A stretch of DNA of 64,000 nt, taken from NCBI GenBank assembly GCA_946480465.1, contig CAMLJY010000018.1:1-64000 (forward strand), written 5' to 3'. Shown in pieces: positions 25,969 through 34,310 of the stretch; the first letter of the stretch is position 1, and every line of letters begins with the position of its first letter. A program made the translations under genes and the position numbers. Origin of the DNA: an uncultured Burkholderiales bacterium. GTDB taxonomy: Bacteria > Pseudomonadota > Gammaproteobacteria > Burkholderiales > Burkholderiaceae. The notes beneath the pieces were generated by a model. That model was given only the letters and a program-made list of their open reading frames with translations, ran no database searches and was not told the origin of the DNA.

Positions 25969-27912
25969 TCAATGCAAGCGCACCGCGGTATCGAAGCGCC
26001 AGGTGCGGCGGATCTCGACCACGTCGTACTCGCGTGCCAGTGCCGGGGAGAATGGCTGATAGGGGACCTGGCTCTGCACGATGCGCCGTATCGCTTCGTC
26101 GATCTCGGGCACGCCGCTGGGGATGACGAAGCTCACCGACTCGACACTGCCGTCGCTGCGAAGGGCCACGGTCACGACCGGCGGGGTGTGCGGCCGCTTC
26201 GCCGCCTCGCGCACCAGGTCGACGGGGGTGTTGAGTTCGATCTTGCGGGCGAAGGCCTCGGCGTAGAGCACCAGCTCGGCATTGGCATCGGTGCGCCCGA
26301 ACAGCCGCCCCCGGCGCGCGCTGCTCCACGAGGACGGACGCGTGTCGGCGGGCGGGCGCGCCGCGGCCGCCGCCTGGCGCTGCGCGGCTTCCTCGTCCAG
26401 TTGCCGCCCGATCGCGCGGCGCACGGCTTCGCGCCGCTCTTCGTCGTCCTGCCGCGCGCGGGCGCGTTCTGCCTCCTGGCGTGCTGCTGCTTCGCGGGCC
26501 GCTGCCTCGCGGGCCGCCTGCTGGCGCACGGCTTCGCGCTGTTCGGCGGCTCTTCGTTCCGCGTTGCGCCGTTCGGCCGCCCGTCTTTCCGCTTCTCGCC
26601 GTTCTGCCTCTCGCCGTTCTGCCTCTCGCTTGTCGGCTTCTCGTGTTTCCGCTTCTCGTTTTTCGGCCTCTCGTCTTTCGGCTTCACGCCGCTCGGCCTC
26701 CTGCTGTTCGGCTGCGCGCCGCTCGGCCTCCGTGCGCTCGGCTTCGCGGCGCTCCATGTCGCGGCGCTCGGTTTCGGCCCGCGCCAGTTCCCGGCGATGG
26801 GCTTCTTCCTCTGCCGCGGCGCGCCGCAGCGCGGCCTGGCGCGCCTCTTCGCGTTCGGCCTCCCGCCGCGCAGCCTCCGCACGTTCGGCTTCGCGCCGCG
26901 CGGCGTCGGCGCGTTCCGCTTCGCGCCGCGCGGCGTCGGCGCGTTCCGCTTCACGCCGGCGGGCTTCCTGCTGCGCCGCCTCGCGCCGCAGTTCTTCCTG
27001 GCGCGCTGCTTCCTGGCGCGCTGCTTCCTGTTGTTCCGCTTCCTGTCGTTCGGCTTCCCGCCGCGCTGCCTCGCGCTGCTCTGCTTCACGGCGCTGCGTT
27101 TCCCGTCGCTCCGTCGCCTGGCGTTCCGCCTGCCGGCGCTCGGCCTCCTGACGCATGGCTTCGCGGCGCTCTTCCTCGCGCCGTTGCGCGTCGGCTCGCT
27201 CCGCCTCGCGCTGCGCATCCCGCGCGCGGGTTTCGGCCTCGGCCGGGGCGGTTGCGGCTGGTTCCGGTGCCGCTTCCGCACGGGCCTGCCCGGTTTCGGT
27301 GGCGGCGGCCGCGGGTGGCGCTTCGTCGTCGGCCTCCCGCGGCGCGGGCGGCGGGCTGGAGGCCGCGGGTGTCGCGGGCGAGGGTGGTGCCGCGGGTGCC
27401 GAAGCCGGCGGCGCCACGGGCACGGGCGGGATGGACGCGTCGGATCGCTGCAAGGCGAGCACCTCAGGCGGAGGGGCCTCCGCGGGACGTGGTGCCGCGC
27501 GCGCGATCGACAGCGTGCCGGGCGTGCCGGCATCGGCGGGGCCGGCGGATGCGGTGGCCGGTGATGCCGGCGCCGGCACGGCAGCCGGGGCCGCATCCTC
27601 GGTGGCATCCGCTGCGGAATCCACGGCGGCATCCGCAGCGGCATCCGGGTCGGCATTCATCGCGGCCTCGGGCGCGGCGGCGCGCGCTGGCATCAGCACC
27701 ACACGCAGCCCGGGCACTTCGACACGGCGTTCGCGCCAGGGGAAGTCGAAGCCCGGCAGCCCCAGCCCGTGGCCGCCGAAGCTCAGGCCCAGCAGCAGCG
27801 CGTGGAACAGCAGCGAGAAGGCGAGTGCGATGGCCAGCCGCCGGCGCTCATGGCGGGACCGAGGGCCCGGCTGCGGCCGTCCGGGCAGTGTGCTGGCATG
27901 GTCGAGCCGCAT
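25969..27912 (-). CDS. TonB/TolA-like protein with very long charged coiled coil
   Basis: 647 residues. One N-terminal transmembrane helix (LAIALAFSLLFHALLLGLSF), a Pro/Ala-rich region, then about 270 residues (roughly 235-500) of Glu/Arg/Ala repeats built on units such as REAERREAER and RRDMERREAERTEAE. The C-terminal ~100 residues form a TonB C domain (AKRPHTPPVVTVALRSDGSV and EIDEAIRRIVQSQVPYQPF). Layout equals TolA: inner-membrane anchor, periplasm-spanning helix, C-terminal docking domain. No tolQRB or exbBD genes are adjacent. The GC-rich repeats create misleading open frames on the opposite strand. Confidence 0.85.
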   Translation of the reverse strand: MRLDHASTLPGRPQPGPRSRHERRRLAIALAFSLLFHALLLGLSFGGHGLGLPGFDFPWRERRVEVPGLRVVLMPARAAAPEAAMNADPDAAADAAVDSAADATEDAAPAAVPAPASPATASAGPADAGTPGTLSIARAAPRPAEAPPPEVLALQRSDASIPPVPVAPPASAPAAPPSPATPAASSPPPAPREADDEAPPAAAATETGQARAEAAPEPAATAPAEAETRARDAQREAERADAQRREEERREAMRQEAERRQAERQATERRETQRREAEQREAARREAERQEAEQQEAARQEAARQEELRREAAQQEARRREAERADAARREAERADAARREAERAEAARREAEREEARQAALRRAAAEEEAHRRELARAETERRDMERREAERTEAERRAAEQQEAERREAERREAEKREAETREADKREAERREAERREAERRAAERRNAERRAAEQREAVRQQAAREAAAREAAARQEAERARARQDDEERREAVRRAIGRQLDEEAAQRQAAAAARPPADTRPSSWSSARRGRLFGRTDANAELVLYAEAFARKIELNTPVDLVREAAKRPHTPPVVTVALRSDGSVESVSFVIPSGVPEIDEAIRRIVQSQVPYQPFSPALAREYDVVEIRRTWRFDTAVRLH

Positions 27913-27978
27913 CCGGCGGATTGTCCACGGGCGCTCCGCGTGCTTCGATGGCGAGGTGCAGGCGCTGCGGCACCGGTC

Positions 27979-28662
27979 TCAAGGGCCGCAGCCGTCGATG
28001 CTGCACGCGCCGCTGGACGGCCCGGCCGGCGCGGGCCCGGCTTGCTCCCGCAGCCACTGCCGCCAGGCGTCCGGGCGGCCGAACCAGGCCTGGATGTCCA
28101 GCCGTTTCATCCGGCCTTCGCGCTCGAGCAGCAGCGTCGGGAAACCGCCGCCGTCCGCCCGGGCCAGCAGGGCGCGGCTGGCCTCGATGTGGCGCTGTGT
28201 GGCCGCACCCTGCAGGCGCACGAATGCCGGCCCGAAGTCCTCGGCGCCGATACCGACCGCGGCCGCGAGCGCCGTCAGCACGGCTGGGTCGGCGATGCGC
28301 CGGCCTTCGACGTAATGCGCGGTCTGCATGCGGGCCAGCAGCTCGGGTCCCAGGCCCCGCAGTTCGTCGGCCGCGAGCAGCGCGGTGATGGGCGGCTCGG
28401 AATCGAACAGCGCATCGGCGTCGCGCAGCAGGCCCTCGAAGTAGGCTTCGCCGAAGGGTTGGCCGCTCAGTTGCGCGATGCGGCGGTCGTGCGGCATCAC
28501 GTAGGCGCGCAGCGCCGGTGTCGCGTGCTGGCGCCTTGGACCGGTCATCAGGCCGCCGCCGTGCAACACGACGGGCATCAGCTCTCGCGCGGCCTTCACC
28601 AGCGGGGCGGCGGCATAACACCAGCCGCACAGCGGGTCGTGGATGTAGTGCAGCGTGCTCAT
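27979..28662 (-). CDS. DsbA-family (FrnE-like) thioredoxin-fold protein
   Basis: 227 residues, cytoplasmic (no signal). It begins LHYIHDPLCGWCYAAAP with the CxxC pair at C12/C15, typical of FrnE/2-hydroxychromene-isomerase relatives. GGFPTLLLER carries the cis-proline, and the C-terminus adds CSIDGCGP with two more cysteines. Such proteins act as disulfide oxidoreductases in stress response. The ATG at 28662 lies 9 bases after the stop of the upstream MBL-fold gene, so the two are co-transcribed. Confidence 0.88.
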   Translation of the reverse strand: MSTLHYIHDPLCGWCYAAAPLVKAARELMPVVLHGGGLMTGPRRQHATPALRAYVMPHDRRIAQLSGQPFGEAYFEGLLRDADALFDSEPPITALLAADELRGLGPELLARMQTAHYVEGRRIADPAVLTALAAAVGIGAEDFGPAFVRLQGAATQRHIEASRALLARADGGGFPTLLLEREGRMKRLDIQAWFGRPDAWRQWLREQAGPAPAGPSSGACSIDGCGP

Positions 28663-28670
28663 CGCCTGGC

Positions 28671-29564
28671 TCACCACTTCATCTCGCCCTTGTTGACCTT
28701 GGCGCCGATGTCCAGCGCGATGCCGAGCCCGGCGTTCGGGTAGGCCTTCTTCATCGCCTCGACCAGCGCCGCGCCGCTGGGGGCGCGGCCCAGTTCGGTC
28801 TCGAAGCGCGCCAGGTAGGCCTGGCTGTAGCTGATCTGCGAGGCATCCTGCGCCTGGCCCGGCAGCGCGTGGCCCGGAATCACCACGGCCGGGTTCAGCG
28901 CAGCCATGGCGGCGAGCTTCTGGCTCCAGGCGGCGCGCTCGGCCGCGCTTGGCGTGTCCGCGGTCCACAGGTGCAGCCCTGCGAACACGTTCACGCCGCC
29001 CGCAATCGCCTCGAGCGACGGGATCCACACGTAGCTGCGGTGCGGCAGCGCATCGTCCAGGCCGCGGATCTCGAGCGCCTGGCCTTCGATGCTCAGGCTC
29101 TGGCCGCTCAGTTTGTCCGGCAGCGGCACGGCCTGGGGTGCATTGGCGCCCAGGCGCGGGCCCCACACCTGCTGCTTGGTGGTCAGGGTGGCTTGGATCT
29201 TCTTCAGCGTCGGCTCGGTGGCGACCACTGCCGCGTTGGGAAAGTGCTGCTTCAGCACCTCGATGCCGAAATAGAAGTCCGGGTCGGCCTGGCTGATGTA
29301 GATGGTCTTCAGCGTCTTGCCGCTGTCCAGCACCATTGCGGCGATGCGCAGCGCGTCGGCCCGCGTGAAGCCGGTGTCCAGCAGCACCGCCTCGCTCTTG
29401 CCGGCCACCAGCACCGCGTTGACGTGGAAGCTGCCCGGCCCGGCGTTGTAGACCTGCAGCGTCAGCGGCGCGGCGGTGCTGGCCTGGGCGGCAGCGTCGG
29501 CGACGACGGACAGGCCGGCGATGGCTGGAACGAGCAGGCGGGCGATCTGGCGGAGGCTGAACAT
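28671..29564 (-). CDS. Secreted MBL-fold protein with degenerate metal site
   Basis: 297 residues with a signal peptide (LLVPAIAGLSVVADAAAQA). The metallo-beta-lactamase fold is clear: LTLQVYNAGPGSFHVNAVLV, AVLLDTGFTRADALRIAAMV, TIYISQADPDFYFGIEVL and NPAVVIPGHALPG. Where HxHxDH should coordinate two metals the sequence reads SQADPDFYFG, keeping only an aspartate; the later PGH histidine remains. Known relatives with this change are annotated simply as MBL-fold hydrolases. It is divergent from a LysR gene, and a DsbA-like gene follows in the same operon. Confidence 0.8.
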   Translation of the reverse strand: MFSLRQIARLLVPAIAGLSVVADAAAQASTAAPLTLQVYNAGPGSFHVNAVLVAGKSEAVLLDTGFTRADALRIAAMVLDSGKTLKTIYISQADPDFYFGIEVLKQHFPNAAVVATEPTLKKIQATLTTKQQVWGPRLGANAPQAVPLPDKLSGQSLSIEGQALEIRGLDDALPHRSYVWIPSLEAIAGGVNVFAGLHLWTADTPSAAERAAWSQKLAAMAALNPAVVIPGHALPGQAQDASQISYSQAYLARFETELGRAPSGAALVEAMKKAYPNAGLGIALDIGAKVNKGEMKW

Positions 29565-29599
29565 GGTTCGGGTCTCGGGGGTTGCGATGCCGGCACTCT

Positions 29600-29610
29600 A
29601 TTGATTCAAT
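29600..29610. promoter_or_regulatory. Palindrome in the MBL/LysR divergent gap
   Basis: ATTGATTCAAT is a perfect 11-base palindrome (ATTGA-T-TCAAT) and an AT-rich spot in GC-rich surroundings. GAATCGA-like half sites recur at about 29651-29657. It sits 36 bases before the MBL start and 59 before the LysR start, as expected for a LysR-type operator. Confidence 0.45.
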
Positions 29611-29668
29611 CGACGGCGATAAACACCACGCTGGGAGACAAATTGTCAACTGAATCGAGCGAGTGCCG

Positions 29669-30634
29669 ATGGACCGCCTGACCGCGATGCGCGTCTTCGT
29701 CGAGGTGGCCGAACGTGGCAGCCTGACCCTGGCCGCCGAGCACCTGGCGCTTTCGCGCGCGATGGTGAGCCGCCACCTCGCCAGCCTGGAGCAGTGGCTG
29801 GGCGCACGCCTGCTGCACCGCACGACGCGCCGCGTGGGCCTGAGCGACGCGGGCGAGCAGGCACTGCCGCGCTGCCGGCGCATGCTGGAGATGGCCGACG
29901 AGGTGCAGGCCGTCGCCGGCACCCCGGGCGGCGAGCCGGCCGGCCGCTTGCGCATCACGACCAGCCCGTCTTTCGCGCAGGCGCAGCTGACGGCGGCGGT
30001 GGTGGCGTTCCAGCAGCGCCATTCGCGCGTCGACGTCGACCTGCTCGCGATCGACCGGCCGGTGAACCTGGCCGACGAACGCATCGATCTCGCGGTGCGC
30101 ATCACGAACACGCTGGACGACGCCTTCGTCGCGCGCCGGCTCGCCACCTGCCGCTCGGTGCTGTGCGCATCGCCGGCCTACCTGTCGCGGCGCGGCACGC
30201 CGTCCAGCGCCGAGGCGTTGAAGGCGCACGACTGCCTGATCCACGCCTTCGGCAACCGCGCGACCTACCGCCTGCGCCAGGGCGACCAAATGCTGAGCAT
30301 CGCGGTCGGCGGCACGCTGTTCAGCAACGAGACCGCGGTGCTGCGCGCGGCGGCACTGGCCGGTGCCGGCATTGCGATGCTGCCCACCTACTTCGTGCGG
30401 GCTGATCTCGACCGCGGTGACCTGGTCGGCCTGCTGCCGGCCTGCGAGCCGGAGCCGTTGGGCATCCACGCCGTCTACCTGACGCGACGGCACCAGCCGC
30501 AGGCGCTGCGCCTGATGATCGAGTTCCTCGCCGAACGCTTCCGCGGCGAGGTACCGCCCTGGGACACGCCGGACGCACCGCCCGTGGCGCCGAAGAGGCC
30601 GCCTGGCCGGCGCACACCGCGCACGAGGGCCTGA
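29669..30634 (+). CDS. LysR-family transcriptional regulator
   Basis: 321 residues. HTH: MRVFVEVAERGSLTLAAEHL, ALSRAMVSRHLASLEQWLGA, LLHRTTRRVGLSDAG. The effector domain (LRITTSPSFAQAQL; then DERIDLAVRITNTLDDAFVA) is of the short, PecT/AaeR-like group that often controls a divergent gene. The divergent MBL/DsbA pair is the likely target. A GTG two codons upstream (29663) is an alternative start. The C-terminus is extended by a Pro/Arg-rich tail. Confidence 0.9.
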   Translation: MDRLTAMRVFVEVAERGSLTLAAEHLALSRAMVSRHLASLEQWLGARLLHRTTRRVGLSDAGEQALPRCRRMLEMADEVQAVAGTPGGEPAGRLRITTSPSFAQAQLTAAVVAFQQRHSRVDVDLLAIDRPVNLADERIDLAVRITNTLDDAFVARRLATCRSVLCASPAYLSRRGTPSSAEALKAHDCLIHAFGNRATYRLRQGDQMLSIAVGGTLFSNETAVLRAAALAGAGIAMLPTYFVRADLDRGDLVGLLPACEPEPLGIHAVYLTRRHQPQALRLMIEFLAERFRGEVPPWDTPDAPPVAPKRPPGRRTPRTRA

Positions 30635-30777
30635 GAAGTGCTCTGAGTCGCGGTCGTCGACCGGAGGCGCTCTCGCGGCACGCGCTGCCCGGTCCGCGGC
30701 ACGCGTCGCTTGGTCCGCGCCACCCGCGGTTCGGTGCGCGCACGTGCCGGGACTTCAGCGCTTCGTCGCGGGCCGGG

Positions 30778-31011
30778 TCAGGCCGTCCACCAGGAAGCCG
30801 CGAGTTCCGCGGCTTCCTCCGGTGGCAGGCGATTGGCGAGCAGCCACAACACCGAGGCGCGGCTGCTCAGCGCGCTGGAAGACCATGTGGGCAGGAGGCC
30901 TCGCAGTTCATCCGTGCAGGCGCTGATCCAGCGGTCTTCCGGCCAGGTTCCGGGCCGGTCCGCACGAACGGGCGGCGGGTGCTGACGCGTTCGATGGAAG
31001 GAGGGTTTCAT
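30778..31011 (-). CDS. Small hypothetical protein
   Basis: 77 residues with a plausible folded segment (DRWISACTDELRGLLPTWSS, then SVLWLLANRLPPEEAAELAA). An AAGGAGGG lies three bases before the ATG, the same spacing style as the metalloprotease gene upstream. It would be the third gene of the minus-strand metalloprotease operon. No family recognised. The ribosome binding site is part of a symmetric hairpin at 30998-31021. Confidence 0.45.
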   Translation of the reverse strand: MKPSFHRTRQHPPPVRADRPGTWPEDRWISACTDELRGLLPTWSSSALSSRASVLWLLANRLPPEEAAELAASWWTA

Positions 31012-31021
31012 GGCCCTCCTT
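30998..31021. promoter_or_regulatory. Symmetric Shine-Dalgarno hairpin
   Basis: AAGGAGGG (30998-31005) and CCCTCCTT (31014-31021) are exact inverse complements around an eight-base loop that contains ATG on one strand and, read the other way, the ATG of the 77-residue gene. In mRNA from either strand the stem would bury the ribosome binding site. Confidence 0.45.
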
Positions 31022-31082
31022 CGGCAATCGCCATACCCGGGCCGGTCGGGCCCGTTCGCGGTCCGGCGTCGGCCAGCCAGGA

Positions 31083-31409
31083 TCAGACGTAACCGAAGGG
31101 CGAATCCTGCAGGCGCAGCTGCAGCGCATCCCGCTGCCGCGACAGGCTCACCCCGAGCCAGGCGGTCGGCGCGTCCGGCAGCCGCACGGCCTGGCTGAGG
31201 CCCAGGGCCGGCAGCTCGATGGTGAGCGTGGCGCCGCCGGCCGCGCGCGGCAGCCGCAAGGACAGCGCGTGCGCCAGCCCGGTCTGCAGGCGGGTGCGCA
31301 GGCCGGCCAGGCGGATCGGGTCCAGGCCTTCGGCGCGGATGAGCAGGTCTTCGCCGTCGAAGCCCTCCTGCAGGTCGACGAAGACCTGGATGTCCGGCTG
31401 CGTGCTCAC
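31083..31409 (-). CDS. Conserved hypothetical protein linked to the metalloprotease
   Basis: 108 residues. Begins IQVFVDLQEGFDGEDLLIRA and contains a repeated hydrophobic pattern (SLRLPRAAGGATLTIELPAL), which reads like a small beta-rich, perhaps protease-partner protein. Its ATG overlaps the stop of the metalloprotease gene by four bases (ATGA), so the two are translationally coupled. No named family. An inhibitor or chaperone role for the protease would be a guess from the coupling only. Confidence 0.7.
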   Translation of the reverse strand: MSTQPDIQVFVDLQEGFDGEDLLIRAEGLDPIRLAGLRTRLQTGLAHALSLRLPRAAGGATLTIELPALGLSQAVRLPDAPTAWLGVSLSRQRDALQLRLQDSPFGYV

Positions 31410-33649
31410 GTGGCTTTCGGCTCGCGCTCGCCCTGCTTGCGGGACGCGCCGGCCTTGGCCGCCGCGCCCACCGCCGCCTCCACGGCGCCGACCACGCTGG
31501 CCGCGGCGATGGTCTGCGTGAAGCTCTCCATGTCGGCCACCACCTCCGGCTTCACGTTGCGCGCCCGCAGCGTGTCGCGGGCCGCCTGCATCGTCGCCGC
31601 GGCGGCGGGCACATCACCTGCGTCCTTTGCCAGCCAGGCCGCGAATTGTTCGGCATACATCCGGTATTCGATGTGTCCCAGCGTCGCGGCGGCGGCCTGC
31701 GGATCACGCAGCAAGGCTGATTCCAGCCGCTGGCGCGCTTCGTCCGGGTCGGGCGTGGAAGCGCGCAGGACCGGCTCGCCTCGTACGCCGGCCTGCAGCA
31801 GCTTGCCGGGCTGGCGCATCGGCATGCCCAGGGCCACTTCGGCATGGCGCGCGGCAGCGCGCTGGCCGAACTGGGCCGCGGTCTCCCGCAGCGTGTCCAT
31901 CGCGGTCTTCAGCACCTCCGTGCGCGAGCCATCGAAGGCCAGCACCCGGCCCACGTCGGCATTGAAGAAGTCCTGCGCCAGCACGTACTCGGCAGGCTGC
32001 GCCGGTGGCGCGACGCGCAGTTCCAGCGGCGCGGAGACCAGGTCCTCGCCCGAGGGCAGATGCAGGCAGGCCTGCAGCGCATAGACCCCGGGCTCGTCGA
32101 CCAGCCAGCCGCCCTTGCCGGCGCCCGCGAAGATCGGCTGGTAGAGCGCCTGCTTGGGCGCCAGCACGCACTGGCGCGGCTGGTGGCAGGCGGTGGAGAA
32201 GGGCTGCCAGACGCGGGCCGGGTTCTGCCCCCGCCTGACGACCAGCGTCAGGTGGTGCCCGCCTTCCAGCAGGTCCACCGGCAGCAGCACGGGGTCGGCG
32301 CTGACGTTGGTCAGCTTCAGCTCGACCATCGCCGGCTCCAGGAACTGCAGCCGCCGCTGGTCGCTCGGCACGCGCAGCTCCAGCCGCAGCTGCGGCTCGG
32401 GCGAGGCGTTGGCGCCTTCGAAGCCATGGTGGTCGAACCAGGCCGCATTGCCCATCTGCACGAAGCGCCGCGGCGCATGGCGCATGAAGAGCAGCTCGGC
32501 GTCGCTGAAGCGGAAGGCGAAGTCCGAGAAGAACGCCGACTGCCCGCCCGCGACGCGGAAGGGGTAGTTCATGAAGCTGCGGGCTTCCTCGTCGTCCGGC
32601 AGCGGCGAGACCCAGCCGGTGCCCAGGCTCTTCTGCCACGAATGGGCCAGATTGAAGGCATGCCCCATCTCGTGCACCGCGGTCCAGAAGCGCATGCGCG
32701 CCACCCAGGCCGGCGGCGCCGCGTCCCCCGCCGGCGCGGTGGAGATGAAGGAGTCGGTGAAGATCGCGGTGCCCTGGCGGTGCTGCGGGCCGATGTCGTC
32801 GAACATGATGCCGCCCAGCGACTGCCCGGAGTCGTGCTGGCGCGCATGCATCACCCACAAGGCCCATTGCGGCCGGTTGGCGAAGCGGCTCCAGTGCAGC
32901 TGCATCGCGTCGTGCAGCTCGGTGTCGCTCCAGGTGCTGTTGGCGCCGGCGTCGCCGATCGGGATCATCGGCCCCGTGGGGGTGACGGAGACGTCGAAGC
33001 CGGCGCGCCGGAAGGTGTCCTCGATGCTCAGCGTTTCGCTGGGCAGCGTGGCCGGGCGGTTCGGGTGGTCGTGCGTGCCGATCGTTCGCGCGGGCGTGGC
33101 GTCCGAGGTCTGGTCGAACTCGAATTCGATCCGCTCGAACCAGGGCGAGATGAAGTCGAGGTCGTGCGTCACGGCCCGGCCGGCGCCCGAGAAGCGCACG
33201 CGCGCGCTGCGCGGGCGCAGCAGCGTGCCGCTGACGCGCACCTCCACGCGCGTGTGGGGCAGCAAGGCGGTGGCGCCGTCCTTGAACCAGATCGTGCCGC
33301 GCCAGGTATTCGCCGCGATGCGGCTGACGCTGGCGATCCAGTGCAGGCTTTGCAGCCCGCCGCGCAGCACGCCGCTGGCCGTGGCCTGCGGGTAGTTGCC
33401 GTCCACGTCCAGGCGCAGTTCCGCCGAGCGGCCGAACGGCAAGGGGCCGGACCCCAGGCGTGATCGGTAGAGCCCGCTGGCACGCAGGCGAATCGGCACG
33501 GCCGGTGCCGCGGCCGAGGGCTGCATGGCCTGCGCGGGCGGCGTGGCGGCAAGACGCTTGGCGGGCAGCAGGCCGGCCATGTCGTCGTCTTCGAAGACGT
33601 CGTCATGGAGCAGTTCTTCGTCCGTGTCGAATGCGTTCTCTTCGCTCAT
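31406..33649 (-). CDS. Large zinc metalloprotease-like protein
   Basis: 747 residues with no signal peptide; the start is acidic (SEENAFDTDEELLHDDVFED). A beta-rich N-terminal part precedes a zincin site WTAVHEMGHAFNLAHSW (H326, E327, H330, H336: HExxHxxxxxH, metzincin type). A possible Met-turn, EEARSFMNYPF, follows about 25 residues later. The remaining C-terminal half contains beta-rich segments and an Ala-rich helical tail. The ATG at 33649 has a full AAGGAGG four bases upstream. Substrates are unknown. Divergent from the 124-residue gene and coupled to the 108-residue gene. Confidence 0.8.
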   Translation of the reverse strand: MSEENAFDTDEELLHDDVFEDDDMAGLLPAKRLAATPPAQAMQPSAAAPAVPIRLRASGLYRSRLGSGPLPFGRSAELRLDVDGNYPQATASGVLRGGLQSLHWIASVSRIAANTWRGTIWFKDGATALLPHTRVEVRVSGTLLRPRSARVRFSGAGRAVTHDLDFISPWFERIEFEFDQTSDATPARTIGTHDHPNRPATLPSETLSIEDTFRRAGFDVSVTPTGPMIPIGDAGANSTWSDTELHDAMQLHWSRFANRPQWALWVMHARQHDSGQSLGGIMFDDIGPQHRQGTAIFTDSFISTAPAGDAAPPAWVARMRFWTAVHEMGHAFNLAHSWQKSLGTGWVSPLPDDEEARSFMNYPFRVAGGQSAFFSDFAFRFSDAELLFMRHAPRRFVQMGNAAWFDHHGFEGANASPEPQLRLELRVPSDQRRLQFLEPAMVELKLTNVSADPVLLPVDLLEGGHHLTLVVRRGQNPARVWQPFSTACHQPRQCVLAPKQALYQPIFAGAGKGGWLVDEPGVYALQACLHLPSGEDLVSAPLELRVAPPAQPAEYVLAQDFFNADVGRVLAFDGSRTEVLKTAMDTLRETAAQFGQRAAARHAEVALGMPMRQPGKLLQAGVRGEPVLRASTPDPDEARQRLESALLRDPQAAAATLGHIEYRMYAEQFAAWLAKDAGDVPAAAATMQAARDTLRARNVKPEVVADMESFTQTIAAASVVGAVEAAVGAAAKAGASRKQGEREPKAT

Positions 33650-33883
33650 GGGGCCTCCTTGCGGCGCGAGGGCGGGCGGCGGGCTGACGCGCAAAAGGCG
33701 CGTCGATCGCGGGCCACCGGCATCACCGCGTTCTAGCGCTGCGGTGGCCGCCGAACATCCTCAGCCCTGAGGAATACCGGGCGGCTTGCCGGCCTTGCAT
33801 TTCCGGGATTCCTGTCCGCCACAGCTGCCTTCGCGCCAGGGGCAATCGCCGGCCCCGCGGGCGCGCTGTGGCAAGCTGCGCCG

Positions 33884-34258
33884 ATGCCCGCCGCGAAATC
33901 CCCCGCCGCACCCACCACCGCTGCCGAGCGCTGGCGCATCGACGCCGGCGATGCCGACATCGCGGTGCTCGACATCCCGCCCGTGTCCGATCGCGTCCGC
34001 CATGTCGACGTCGACGTCAGCTTCGTCGTGCGCTCGCCGGCCGAGCCCGCTGCGGCCTGGCACCAGCTGGCGGTGGAACTGGACGGGCGCCGGCAGTGGT
34101 CGCGCCGCATCGCCACCAGCAACCCGGGCGAGGAAGACAGCCTGGACTACCACGTGCGCGTCAGCGTTGCCATCGGTTCGCCGCTGCGCGTGCGGGCGCT
34201 GACGCAGCTGCGCGGCGCCGTGCGCAAGCGGCTGACGATCGAGGCCAGCGAGGGCTGA
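33884..34258 (+). CDS. Hypothetical protein beside the metalloprotease locus
   Basis: 124 residues, ordered after residue 15: ERWRIDAGDADIAVLDIPPV, HVDVDVSFVVRSPAEPAAAW, SLDYHVRVSVAIGSPLRVRA. It reads as an all-beta domain without signal peptide. It is divergent from the metalloprotease gene across 234 bases. No family recognised. Confidence 0.6.
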   Translation: MPAAKSPAAPTTAAERWRIDAGDADIAVLDIPPVSDRVRHVDVDVSFVVRSPAEPAAAWHQLAVELDGRRQWSRRIATSNPGEEDSLDYHVRVSVAIGSPLRVRALTQLRGAVRKRLTIEASEG

Positions 34259-34285
34259 AGCGTCAGGGAGCCGCTTCACCCATCC

Positions 34286-34310
34286 GGCCCCGCGGCCTTA
34301 CCGCGGGGCC
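34286..34310. terminator. Perfect GC hairpin between convergent units
   Basis: GGCCCCGCGG (34286-34295), loop CCTTA, CCGCGGGGCC (34301-34310): ten perfect pairs. It lies 27 bases past the stop of the 124-residue gene and overlaps the end of the convergent aminotransferase pseudogene. A bidirectional terminator is likely, though there is no T-run. Confidence 0.55.

Noticed and set aside
25948..28388. Several long open frames opposite the TonB/TolA-like gene
   Set aside because: They are the complement of the Glu/Arg/Ala repeat, giving runs of Ser/Arg/Ala or Phe/Gly/Leu. No start sites or family motifs.
31010..31198. Plus-strand 62-codon frame with a good Shine-Dalgarno sequence
   Set aside because: Product is Arg/Pro/Ala-only and overlaps the end of a better supported minus-strand gene. 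The Shine-Dalgarno match is explained by the symmetric hairpin.
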